Positions 7,209 through 14,350 of a DNA stretch of 21,230 nt are shown here, piece after piece (positions within the stretch are counted from its first letter, which is position 1; each line of letters starts with the position of its first letter). The stretch lies in the NCBI GenBank assembly GCA_051657745.1, contig JBOFLG010000252.1, positions 1 to 21,230 on the forward strand, read 5' to 3'. The translations under genes and the position numbers were made by a program. The stretch is from JBOFLG01 sp051657745. Lineage in GTDB: Bacteria; Actinomycetota; Actinomycetes; Actinomycetales; Dermatophilaceae. A model generated the notes under the pieces. That model worked only from the letters and a program-made list of their open reading frames with translations. It was not told the DNA's origin and searched no databases.

Positions 7209-8659
7209 ATGCACCCATCCGCAGGCTGTCTCTGGTGGTAGCCGCGTTGTTCGCCGCACTGCTGGTGTCGACCACGTTGATCCAGTACATCTTTGCCGCC
7301 GACCTCAACGCCCGCCCCGACAACCGGCGAACCCTGCTGTCAACATTTGCCCGCGAGCGCGGCGACGTCCTGGTCGGTCAGGATCCGGTGGCCCGCTCGG
7401 TCCCCTCCGACGATGAGTACAAGTTCCAGCGGGTCTATGACGACCCCGGGCTGTACGCGCACATCACCGGGTACTACTCGTTCTTCGGTGCGAACGGCGG
7501 GCTTGAGCAGTCGGAGAACCCGTTTCTGTCCGGGTCGAGCGACCGGCTGTTCTACCGGCGGGTGTCCGACCTGTTCACCGGCCGTCGACCACAGGGGGCC
7601 ACGCTCCAGACCACCATCGACCCGGCCGTGCAGCGGGCCGCAGCCACGGCACTCGGGAAGCAGCGAGGCGCAGCAGTCGCGCTCGACCCGCGAACCGGTG
7701 CAATCCTTGCCATGGTGAGCCGCCCCACGTATGACCCGGGGCAGTTGGCCACGCATGACATCGGCACTCTCGAGAAGAACTACGCACGGCTGAACAACAG
7801 TCCGGAGCGGCCTCTGGTCAACCGGGCGATTGGCGGTGACCTGTACCCGCCGGGTTCAGTGTTCAAGGTGGTCACCGCGGCGGCGGCGCTCTCGAGCGGT
7901 GAGTACTCCGAGGACTCGGTGCTGCCCGGCCCCGCGGAACTCGACGTGCCCCAAACCTCGGTCGACCTTCCGAACGCGTTCGACGGGCCGTGCGGGCCCG
8001 GCGACAAGGTCGACTTCACTCGGGCCATGGCCATCTCGTGTAACAGTGCGCTGGCCACGGTGGGCATGGATATCGGCGCCGACGCGCTGCGCGAGCAAGC
8101 CGCGAAGTTCGGCTTCGGCGACTCCGTGTCGGTGCCGATGCCGGTGACGCCGAGCCGGGTCCCGGCCGAGCTCGACACCCCGCAACTCGCACAGTCCTCG
8201 ATCGGGCAGTTCGATGTGCGGGCAACTCCGACCCAGATGGCGATGGTGGCAGCCGGCGTGGCAAATGGTGGGGTGGTCATGCAGCCGTACCTCGTGGAGT
8301 CCGTCGTCGGCTCCGATCTTTCGGTTGTCGAGTCCACCGAACCTCGGGAGTTCTCTCGGGCCGTCGATGGGGAGGTCGCGGGCCAACTCACCCGGATGAT
8401 GGAGGCAGTCGTCGATGATGGCAGCGGCCGACGTGCCCAGATTGACGGCATCCGAGTGGCTGGCAAGACCGGTACCGCAGAGACCGGTAACGAAGGTCGC
8501 TCGCATGCCTGGTTTATCTCGTTCGCCCCGGCCAACGACCCGCAGATCGCCGTGGCGGTCATCGTCGAGAACGGCGGCGACGCCCGTGACGAGGCGGGGG
8601 GAGGGGCGGTAGCCGGACCGATCGCCCGCGAGATGATGGAAGCCAGGTTGACCCGATGA
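7205..8659 (+). CDS. pbpA: Class B penicillin-binding protein (PbpA-like transpeptidase)
   Basis: This 484-residue transpeptidase cross-links peptidoglycan with the neighbouring RodA. An N-terminal signal-anchor helix (about residues 8-30) is followed by a short pedestal/dimerisation region, then the transpeptidase domain (about 150-480). Active-site motifs are SVFK (Ser218-Lys221), SCN (278-280) and KTGTAETG (421-428). Length is close to M. tuberculosis PbpA (491). No PASTA repeats are present; in this operon those are carried by the kinase. The GTG start overlaps the rodA stop (GTGA, 7205-7208), so the RodA-PBP pair is translationally coupled, in keeping with a 1:1 synthase complex. Confidence 0.96.
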   Translation: MNAPIRRLSLVVAALFAALLVSTTLIQYIFAADLNARPDNRRTLLSTFARERGDVLVGQDPVARSVPSDDEYKFQRVYDDPGLYAHITGYYSFFGANGGLEQSENPFLSGSSDRLFYRRVSDLFTGRRPQGATLQTTIDPAVQRAAATALGKQRGAAVALDPRTGAILAMVSRPTYDPGQLATHDIGTLEKNYARLNNSPERPLVNRAIGGDLYPPGSVFKVVTAAAALSSGEYSEDSVLPGPAELDVPQTSVDLPNAFDGPCGPGDKVDFTRAMAISCNSALATVGMDIGADALREQAAKFGFGDSVSVPMPVTPSRVPAELDTPQLAQSSIGQFDVRATPTQMAMVAAGVANGGVVMQPYLVESVVGSDLSVVESTEPREFSRAVDGEVAGQLTRMMEAVVDDGSGRRAQIDGIRVAGKTGTAETGNEGRSHAWFISFAPANDPQIAVAVIVENGGDARDEAGGGAVAGPIAREMMEARLTR

Positions 8660-8671
8660 GGAGCATCCGAG

Positions 8672-10537
8672 ATGCCTGACCTCCCTGAGCTGTTGGGGGG
8701 CCGATACGAGGTCGGCGAACTCATCGGCCGTGGCGGTATGGCCGAGGTGCATCTCGGCTTCGACAGCCGGCTTGGCCGCCAGGTGGCCATCAAGATGCTG
8801 CGCACCGACCTTGCCCGGGACCAGACGTTTCTCAGCAGGTTCCGCCGGGAGGCTCAGGCGGCAGCATCGCTCGGCCACGCAGCGATCGTCGCCGTCTACG
8901 ACCATGGTGAGGACCACATCGTGGAGAGCGGTGGCGCGCAGGTCCGGGTGCCGTACATCGTCATGGAGTACGTCAACGGCAGCACCTTGCGCGACCTGGT
9001 CGCCGAGCACGGCCCGCTCGCTCCGGCGGAGGCACTGCGCATCACCGAGGGTGTACTCGACGCCCTGGGCTACAGCCATCGTGGTGGCATCGTGCATCGC
9101 GACATCAAGCCGGCCAATGTGATGATCGCGGCCGACGGCATGGTGAAAGTCATGGACTTCGGCATTGCCCGCGCCATGGCCGACGCCAATGCCACGATGA
9201 CGCAGACCCAGGCAGTGATCGGCACCGCCCAGTACCTCTCGCCGGAGCAGGCCCAGGGCCAGCCGGTCGACGCACGGTCTGACCTCTATTCCAGCGGCTG
9301 TCTGCTCTTCGAACTGCTCACCGGGCGTCCCCCGTTTGTCGGTGACAGCCCGGTGTCGGTGGCGTATCAGCATGTCCAGGAACCGCCGAGGCCACCTTCG
9401 CACGTCATTCCAGGCATCAGCCCTGACCTTGATGCGGTGATCCTCCACGCGCTGACCAAGTCCCGCGAATCTCGCTACCAGAACGCCGGGGAGTTCCGCG
9501 CGGACCTTCAGGCGGTGCGGCTCGGCCGGCCGATCGGGGCCGCCGCCCGCGGCACGGCAGCACTGGTCGGCGCGTCCAGGGGGGGCGCGGTGAGCGCCCG
9601 GTCGCTGTCCTCGTTTGCGCCGGATGCAGAGGCGCCAACCCGCGCGTTCATCGCATCAGATTTCGCCACTCCGGCGCCACTCGGCACCGAGAGCACCCCA
9701 GTGACCCGTAGCGATCTTCACCAGCAGCGCAAGAACCGGCGCAGTCCGGCCGCGGCGGTCGTGCTCGCGGTTGCTGCGCTGGCCGCGCTCGGACTCCTGG
9801 CCTACGGCGTTGTCATGGGGTCACGCACCGACGAGCCGCCGATGGTCACGGTGCCGGATGTCGTTGGCAGCACTCGGCAAACCGCCGAGGCCAGGCTCAA
9901 GAGTGCTGGACTAGCGGTCACGGTGGTGGCCGAGTCCAGCGACACGGTGTCCGAGGATGACGTCATCAGACAAGATGTGGCGCCTCAAGCCCGGGTCAAA
10001 CCCAATGTCACGGTGACGATTGCCGTGTCCACTGGCCCATCGTCGGTGACCGTTCCTGACCTCAAGGGTCGGACCGCTGATGAAGCCACCCAGCAACTTT
10101 CCGACCTTGGCTTGCGAATCGGCAAGGTCGAGGAGGTCAACGACCCCAATACCGAGGGTGGCATCATCATCGACTCCAATCCCGGTTCGGGTACCGCGGT
10201 GGCGGCCAGCACCTCGGTCAACGTGCGGGTCGGGACGGGCAAGGTCGCCGTGCCCAACGTGGTCGGTCTCAGCCAGAGTGACGCCCAGCGCACGCTCGCC
10301 GACGCCAACCTGCAGGTCCAGACCGAGTTCCGGCAGACGGTCGATGTGGCTGAGGGGCAGGTGATCGAGCAGGGGGCCACGAGCGGCGAGGCCGTCGACC
10401 AGGGCACCCAGGTAAAGATCATCGTGGCCCAGAAGCCGGCTCCCACACCCAGCCCGCCACTTCCGACCGAGAGCGCGCTACCCAGCACACCGGTCCCCAC
10501 CGTCAGCGTGCCCGCCAGCCCGCCGCCGACGCCCTGA
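8672..10537 (+). CDS. pknB: PknB-type PASTA-domain Ser/Thr protein kinase
   Basis: This 621-residue receptor kinase senses cell-wall fragments or lipid II and controls growth. The kinase domain covers about residues 11-275 with a Gly-rich loop GRGGMAEVH, VAIK Lys41, Glu60, HRDIKPAN (Asp144), DFG (162-164) and a Thr-rich activation loop TMTQTQAVIGTAQYLSPE. A juxtamembrane linker, one transmembrane helix (about 359-382) and three PASTA repeats (about 391-454, 457-522, 524-587) follow, ending in a Pro-rich tail. M. tuberculosis PknB has four PASTA repeats. Start: ATG at 8672 with GAGGAG eight bases upstream. It is the last gene of the operon, and its stop is only 4 bases from that of the convergent pabA. 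Confidence 0.97.
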   Translation: MPDLPELLGGRYEVGELIGRGGMAEVHLGFDSRLGRQVAIKMLRTDLARDQTFLSRFRREAQAAASLGHAAIVAVYDHGEDHIVESGGAQVRVPYIVMEYVNGSTLRDLVAEHGPLAPAEALRITEGVLDALGYSHRGGIVHRDIKPANVMIAADGMVKVMDFGIARAMADANATMTQTQAVIGTAQYLSPEQAQGQPVDARSDLYSSGCLLFELLTGRPPFVGDSPVSVAYQHVQEPPRPPSHVIPGISPDLDAVILHALTKSRESRYQNAGEFRADLQAVRLGRPIGAAARGTAALVGASRGGAVSARSLSSFAPDAEAPTRAFIASDFATPAPLGTESTPVTRSDLHQQRKNRRSPAAAVVLAVAALAALGLLAYGVVMGSRTDEPPMVTVPDVVGSTRQTAEARLKSAGLAVTVVAESSDTVSEDDVIRQDVAPQARVKPNVTVTIAVSTGPSSVTVPDLKGRTADEATQQLSDLGLRIGKVEEVNDPNTEGGIIIDSNPGSGTAVAASTSVNVRVGTGKVAVPNVVGLSQSDAQRTLADANLQVQTEFRQTVDVAEGQVIEQGATSGEAVDQGTQVKIIVAQKPAPTPSPPLPTESALPSTPVPTVSVPASPPPTP

Positions 10538-10541
10538 ACGG

Positions 10542-11222
10542 TCAGCCGGCGGCAGCGACCATCCGGGCGACTCCGGCCGCGTCGTGCACCAGCGGGCTCA
10601 GCCCTGCGGATCGCTGCACGGCATCCGGTAGCCCGGCGAGCCCCAGCCAGGTAGCCAGCAGCCGGTGGCCGCCTTCGGTGAGCACCGACTCAGGGTGGAA
10701 CTGCACGCCGTGCAGCGGCAGGCTGGCGTGCCGCACCGCCATGACGACGCTGCGGGTACCACTGTCGGCGTGAGCGGCTGTGTGCCCGTTCGGCACGAGG
10801 TCCGGAGGCAGTGTGCCTGGCTCGATGGTGAGGGAGTGATAGCGGGTGGCGGTGAACGGATCGGGTAGTCCCTCGAGTACTCCCGAGCCGTCGTGGTGGA
10901 CCCGAGAGGTCTTGCCGTGCAGCAACTCGGGCGCCCGGACTACCGAGGCGCCCATTACCACTCCGAGCGCCTGATGGCCGAGGCACACGCCGAGCATCGG
11001 CTGGGCGCGCTCGGCGCACCCCTCGATCATTGCCAGTGACGCCCCGGCCTCCTCGGGCGTGCCGGGACCTGGCGAGACGAGCACACCGTCGAAGTCGGCG
11101 GCATCCGACGGCGTGACCGCGTCGTTGCGCACGACCTCGCAGTGGGCACCCAACTGTTCGAGATAGCCGACGATGGTGAAGACAAAACTGTCGTAGTTGT
11201 CGACGACGAGCACCCGGGTCAT
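10542..11222 (-). CDS. pabA: Aminodeoxychorismate/anthranilate synthase glutamine amidotransferase subunit
   Basis: This 226-residue class I glutamine amidotransferase releases ammonia from glutamine for a PabB or TrpE partner (folate or tryptophan synthesis). Key motifs are DNYDSFVFT, the oxyanion-loop region SPGPGTPEEAG, the nucleophile elbow GVCLGHQ (Cys80) and HPES (His176, Glu178). The partner subunit is not in the window, so PabA and TrpG cannot be told apart; the orthologue at this place in M. tuberculosis (Rv0013) is called TrpG. The ATG at 11222 is 27 bases after the stop of the 52-residue membrane protein gene, so it probably ends the DUF881-sortase operon. It faces pknB with a 4-base gap. 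Confidence 0.93.
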   Translation of the reverse strand: MTRVLVVDNYDSFVFTIVGYLEQLGAHCEVVRNDAVTPSDAADFDGVLVSPGPGTPEEAGASLAMIEGCAERAQPMLGVCLGHQALGVVMGASVVRAPELLHGKTSRVHHDGSGVLEGLPDPFTATRYHSLTIEPGTLPPDLVPNGHTAAHADSGTRSVVMAVRHASLPLHGVQFHPESVLTEGGHRLLATWLGLAGLPDAVQRSAGLSPLVHDAAGVARMVAAAG

Positions 11223-11249
11223 GCCGTCATTCTCGCAGGATGCCGCGCC

Positions 11250-11408
11250 CTACTCGCCGACTGTGTTCCCCGTGAACGGCAGCAGCGGACTGACCGCTGG
11301 AAACACCCACATGAAGAGGATGGCGAGGACGAGTACCAGAAGGACGGCACACTGCACTGTCTTCGCCCACCAAGGGCCGAGCAGCACTCGCCAGAGGGCG
11401 CCGTACAT
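11250..11408 (-). CDS. Small (52-residue) single-TM protein of the sortase operon
   Basis: This short protein starts MYGALWRVLLGPWW, has one transmembrane helix (about residues 17-38) and ends in a short polar tail, NTVGE. Small proteins starting MYGALWR and ending with NTV(G)E next to class E sortase genes recur in Actinobacteria; their function is unknown. The start is certain from context: the sortase TGA and this ATG share one base (TGATG, 11406-11410). The positive N-terminus suggests an N-in, C-out topology. Residues 43-47 read LPFTG, which matches the LPxTG sortase pattern but lies after the helix rather than before it, so it may be chance. Confidence 0.8.
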   Translation of the reverse strand: MYGALWRVLLGPWWAKTVQCAVLLVLVLAILFMWVFPAVSPLLPFTGNTVGE

Positions 11409-12082
11409 CAGATGCTCAGCCACTGGCGGGGATTCCACCGGTCGCGCGGGACGGTCTCGACGAGCCGGCCGTACACGATGTAGCGGCGGGTGGCGCTGTA
11501 CTTGGGGTGGCACGAGGTCATCGTCAGCATCGCCTCCTTCGGCCGCGCCCCGGGCTTTCCCGGAACCGGCGCGATCACGTCGGTGTCCTCGGGCCGCACG
11601 ATCTCGCGCCCGGTGACCTCATAGACGAAGAACTGGGCGCGCGTCTCGATCACCACCCGGTCCCGGTCACGCAGTGTGTCGATGGTGTGAAACGGACGCC
11701 CATAGGTGGTGCGGTGGCCCGCGATCGAGAAGTTGCCGACCCGGCCCGGGCCGACGCTGCTCGAGTAGTGGCCGATACCGCGCTCGAGCACCGGGCGCCC
11801 GGTGCCCTCGATCACCGGGCGGGCCCACCCCTCGCCAAACCGTGGGATGCGCACCAGCGCGAACGCGCCATCGGTGCCGATGGCCTCCGGGACACCCTTG
11901 TCGGAGACCCGTTGTGGGCGATCGTCAGCGACGAAGTCGTCCTCGAGGTCGCGCACGGTCTCGGTCTGCACCCGATTCGCGACGAGATCGGTCCACCACA
12001 GCTGCCAGGCGACGAGCAGCAGAAGCAGCACTCCCAGGGTCACGAGCAGCTCGCCGACGACCCCGACGGTTCGGCGGATCAC
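11408..12082 (-). CDS. srtE: Class E sortase
   Basis: This 224-residue membrane-anchored cysteine transpeptidase attaches proteins to the cell wall. An N-terminal helix (about residues 8-30) is followed by the sortase domain. The catalytic residues are visible: His123 in AGHRTTYG, Cys191 in TMTSCHPKYS, and Arg199 or Arg200 a few residues later. The TCHPKYS context is typical of actinobacterial class E enzymes, which prefer LAxTG-type signals; this family's usual TLTTC is TMTSC here. The GTG start at 12082 overlaps the DUF881 gene stop (GTGA, 12079-12082). It is followed by the 52-residue gene with a one-base overlap. No clear wall-anchored substrate is encoded in the window. Confidence 0.93.
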   Translation of the reverse strand: MIRRTVGVVGELLVTLGVLLLLLVAWQLWWTDLVANRVQTETVRDLEDDFVADDRPQRVSDKGVPEAIGTDGAFALVRIPRFGEGWARPVIEGTGRPVLERGIGHYSSSVGPGRVGNFSIAGHRTTYGRPFHTIDTLRDRDRVVIETRAQFFVYEVTGREIVRPEDTDVIAPVPGKPGARPKEAMLTMTSCHPKYSATRRYIVYGRLVETVPRDRWNPRQWLSI

Positions 12083-12834
12083 GAGCGGGGCACCCGAGCT
12101 CGCTCGGCGGTGATCGACCCGCTATACGCGGGGAATGTGCGCGTACCCAGTTGATCGACGGTGTAGGTGAGTCCGACCGCGACCGACCACTGTCGCACCA
12201 CATCGATGGCGGAGTCCCGGTCCAGCGACCGTCGCATCCGGTCGATGTCACCGATAGCGGTCACGACGTACGGCGGCGAGTACACCCGGCCCTGGAGGAT
12301 CAAGGTGTTGCCGACGCAGCGCACCGCGCTGGTTGAGACCACCCGCTGGTCCTGGAGCATCATCGCCTCGGCCCCGCCGGCCCAGAGCGCGTTGACGACG
12401 GCCTGCACATCCTGCTGGTGGATGACGTAGTCGTCGGGGTCGGCGCCGGGGGGCACTTCTCCGTTGACGAGCGTGGCGTCGTCGAGGCTCACGCTGAGAG
12501 CGGGTCCCACCACGGTGGTGCGCCCGGCGGCCGCGGTCAGGTCGGCAGCGGCCCGCTGGAGCTGCAGGGTCTCCTCGTCACCGGGAGCGAGGCGCGAGGT
12601 CGCGTCGTCAACTTGGCTTTGCAGGTCGCCCACCTGCTCCGACCGCTGCTCGTTGGACCGGGTCTGCTCACGGATGAGGTCCGGGAGCCGCGCGGAGTCT
12701 GAGCGTAGGCTGGCGCTGCCGTCAGATGCCCGCACGCTGGAGGCGAACAACGCGCCCGCGACGAGCGTGGCCACCGGCACCAGCCAGGGCCACGGCAAGG
12801 GCTGATCGGCTCGGCCTGCGTCCGTGCGGTCCAC
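12079..12834 (-). CDS. DUF881 family membrane-anchored protein
   Basis: This 251-residue protein has a short cytosolic N-terminus, one transmembrane helix (about residues 15-33 of the mature reading) and a coiled-coil-like stretch (RSNEQRSEQVGDLQSQVDD). A globular domain matches DUF881 (YlxW/YlxX-like, M. tuberculosis Rv0012): VVGPALSVSLDDA, VIHQQDVQAVVNALWAGGAEA and the central GNTLILQGRVYSPPYVV. An envelope or division role is likely by context, but the molecular function is unknown. Two in-frame GTG codons lie near the start (12840 and 12834). AAGGAG at 12847-12842 is only 1 base from the first and 7 bases from the second, so I prefer 12834. It diverges from crgA and heads the operon with the sortase, the small TM protein and pabA. 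Confidence 0.9.
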   Translation of the reverse strand: MDRTDAGRADQPLPWPWLVPVATLVAGALFASSVRASDGSASLRSDSARLPDLIREQTRSNEQRSEQVGDLQSQVDDATSRLAPGDEETLQLQRAAADLTAAAGRTTVVGPALSVSLDDATLVNGEVPPGADPDDYVIHQQDVQAVVNALWAGGAEAMMLQDQRVVSTSAVRCVGNTLILQGRVYSPPYVVTAIGDIDRMRRSLDRDSAIDVVRQWSVAVGLTYTVDQLGTRTFPAYSGSITAERARVPRS

Positions 12835-12860
12835 CGCCACTCTCCTTCCGGTTGACCCCC

Positions 12861-12867
12861 TACGCTA
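12861..12867. promoter_or_regulatory. Symmetric -10 element between the DUF881 gene and crgA
   Basis: The 67-base divergent gap contains TACGCTA at 12861-12867. On the + strand it reads TACGCT and on the - strand TAGCGT, both fitting the actinobacterial TANNNT -10. On the minus strand TTGTTC (12889-12884) lies 16 bases upstream as a possible -35; no good -35 is visible for crgA. It may be a bidirectional promoter. Confidence 0.4.
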
Positions 12868-12901
12868 GGTCATTGAGTACATCGAACAAGGAGAGTCCCC
12901 C

Positions 12902-13153
12902 GTGCCCGAGTCCAAGGGTCGCTCGAAGTCCACCTACACCCCACCGCCCACCGCACGGTCGAAGCCGGGGCCCAGTGCACGGTGGTGGGCTCCGGCGATG
13001 ATCACCCTGATGGTGCTTGGCCTGATTTGGGTGGTCACCTATTACATCTCGGGCACCCGCCAGTTGCCGGCCCCGCAGCTCGAGCGCTGGAACCTCGGGG
13101 TGGGCTTCGGGCTGATGATGGCCGGATTCTTGATGACCACCCGATGGCGCTGA
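12902..13153 (+). CDS. crgA: Cell division protein CrgA
   Basis: This 83-residue protein of the actinobacterial CrgA family has two transmembrane helices (about residues 30-51 and 64-80). The N-terminus is basic, Ser/Pro-rich and cytosolic (SKGRSKSTYTPPP), and a short extracellular loop contains the conserved PxLxRWNLGVGF-type segment. The family interacts with FtsZ, FtsQ, FtsI and CwsA and coordinates septal wall synthesis; in Streptomyces it inhibits Z-ring formation. The GTG start at 12902 has AAGGAG (12888-12893) eight bases upstream. It is a single-gene unit with its own strong hairpin 25 bases after the stop. Confidence 0.95.
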   Translation: MPESKGRSKSTYTPPPTARSKPGPSARWWAPAMITLMVLGLIWVVTYYISGTRQLPAPQLERWNLGVGFGLMMAGFLMTTRWR

Positions 13154-13178
13154 CGCCCGGATCCGCTGACGTGCGGTA

Positions 13179-13211
13179 GCTCGGGGGCGCGTCGGGTGCG
13201 CGCCCCCGAGC
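13179..13211 (+). terminator. Strong hairpin terminator of crgA
   Basis: GCTCGGGGGCGCG (13179-13191) and CGCGCCCCCGAGC (13199-13211) form a perfect 13-bp, almost all-GC stem with a 7-base loop. It starts 25 bases after the crgA stop. No U-tract follows, as in many actinobacterial I-shaped terminators; it could also act on the opposite strand. Confidence 0.75.
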
Positions 13212-13331
13212 GGCGACGGGGCGGGTGCGCCCCCCCCGCGATGGCCACGCCGTCCGGGGCGGACCCACACCCGTTGACGTTCCGGCACAGTGGTTTCCGC
13301 ATCCTCGGCTCCCCGCCTCTTCGAGGTCGAG

Positions 13332-13340
13332 TTGTCCACA
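13332..13340 (+). promoter_or_regulatory. Perfect DnaA-box-like 9-mer (TTGTCCACA), isolated
   Basis: TTGTCCACA matches the actinobacterial DnaA box consensus exactly. A degenerate copy, TTCTCCACC, follows at 13344-13352, 12 bases start to start. It lies in the 261-base gap between the convergent crgA and rhomboid genes (13154-13414), where the crgA terminator is the only other thing I can see. One perfect box is not far above chance in 21 kb, so function is unproven. Confidence 0.35.
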
Positions 13341-13414
13341 GAGTTCTCCACCCCTGGGGACGAATCACACAGGTGTAAGCCGAAAGGATGAGGCGGGGTC
13401 GGCTGATCGGCTGG

Positions 13415-14317
13415 TCACACCGTCGCGTACCTGATGGTGGCCACGACGACGAGCAGCAGCCCCACCGCGACCAGACCAGCCCACTGCACCTGCCGATTGC
13501 CCGGCTGCATCGGCGTCCGCGAGCGCCCGAGGTAGGCCACGGCCGCGGCAGCCGCAGCTCCGGTAACCAGCCCCCCCAGGTGCGCCTGCCAGGCGATGTT
13601 CAGGCCAGGGATGAAGCCGATGACGGCGTTGATCCCGATCAGGACGTACATCCCGGATGCCGACCGCTTGAGCCGACGCTGCAGCACGATATACGCACCA
13701 AACAGGCCGAACACGGCACCTGACGCGCCAACCGCGCCCTGTGACCAGGTGCCGACATCGCCGGCAATCAGGTCGGCCGTTGACGGCGGCGCCGACAGCA
13801 GCAGATACATGACCGAGCCGCCAAGCGCACTCAGCAGATGGAGCGTGACAAACCGGGCCCGGCCGAGCATCGGCTCGAGGTAGGTGCCCATCAGCCACAG
13901 CCCATAGAGGTTCAACCCGATGTGCAGCAGATCGCCGTGGGCGAATGCCGAGAGGACGAACCGCCACGGCTCGCTCTCGCCGAGGGCCGGGACGAATGCC
14001 ACCCGGCTGGTCACCTCGGGCACCACCTGCTGCGCGAGGAACACCACGACGCAGACGGCGATGATCGCAATCGTCGCCTGCGGCCGGCCGTCGGTGAGCG
14101 AACCACCGAACACGGTGCGGGCGTGGCGCACCGACCGGGCACCCTCGGCAACGCAGTCGGTGCACTGGATGCCAACCGCAGCCGGACGCTGACACTCGGG
14201 GCAGGCGGGCCGTCGGCAACGCTGGCAGCGGACATACGACTCCCGGTCCGAATGGCGCGGGCAGGTCGGCACCTGCTCAGGTACCTGGGGAGGGAGCGGC
14301 TGCTCACTCATCGTCAT
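13415..14317 (-). CDS. Rhomboid family intramembrane serine protease with N-terminal zinc-binding domain
   Basis: This roughly 300-residue polytopic protein cleaves membrane substrates within the bilayer. The N-terminal 60 residues hold a B-box-like metal site with ligands Cys19, His22, Cys31, Cys34, Cys39, Cys42, Cys52 and Cys55. The rhomboid core follows with about six to seven helices, the HGDLLHIGLNLYGLW segment, the catalytic Ser199 in GASGAVFG and the catalytic His246 in AHLGG. Two ATGs are possible (14317 and 14311); AGGCGG upstream is better spaced for 14311, which would remove two residues. It lies 33 bases after ppiA and is probably co-transcribed. A rhomboid gene next to ppiA and crgA is the usual arrangement in Streptomyces-like genomes. 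The physiological substrate is unknown. Confidence 0.94.
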   Translation of the reverse strand: MTMSEQPLPPQVPEQVPTCPRHSDRESYVRCQRCRRPACPECQRPAAVGIQCTDCVAEGARSVRHARTVFGGSLTDGRPQATIAIIAVCVVVFLAQQVVPEVTSRVAFVPALGESEPWRFVLSAFAHGDLLHIGLNLYGLWLMGTYLEPMLGRARFVTLHLLSALGGSVMYLLLSAPPSTADLIAGDVGTWSQGAVGASGAVFGLFGAYIVLQRRLKRSASGMYVLIGINAVIGFIPGLNIAWQAHLGGLVTGAAAAAAVAYLGRSRTPMQPGNRQVQWAGLVAVGLLLVVVATIRYATV

Positions 14318-14350
14318 CCGCCTACCGACACCACCTGCTGATGATGCAGG

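Noticed and set aside
7856..9448. 530-codon open frame on the minus strand
   Set aside because: It is antisense to pbpA and pknB, which have clear catalytic motifs. The translation is rich in Arg, His and Gly with no recognisable domain, as expected for a shadow frame in GC-rich DNA.
13373..13410. Terminator for the rhomboid gene built on AGCCGA/TCGGCT
   Set aside because: The stem is only 6 bp with a long loop and competing repeats of TCGGCTG; too weak to call.
13154..13414. This gap as a replication origin
   Set aside because: Only one exact DnaA box is present, with no AT-rich element and no dnaA or dnaN next to it.
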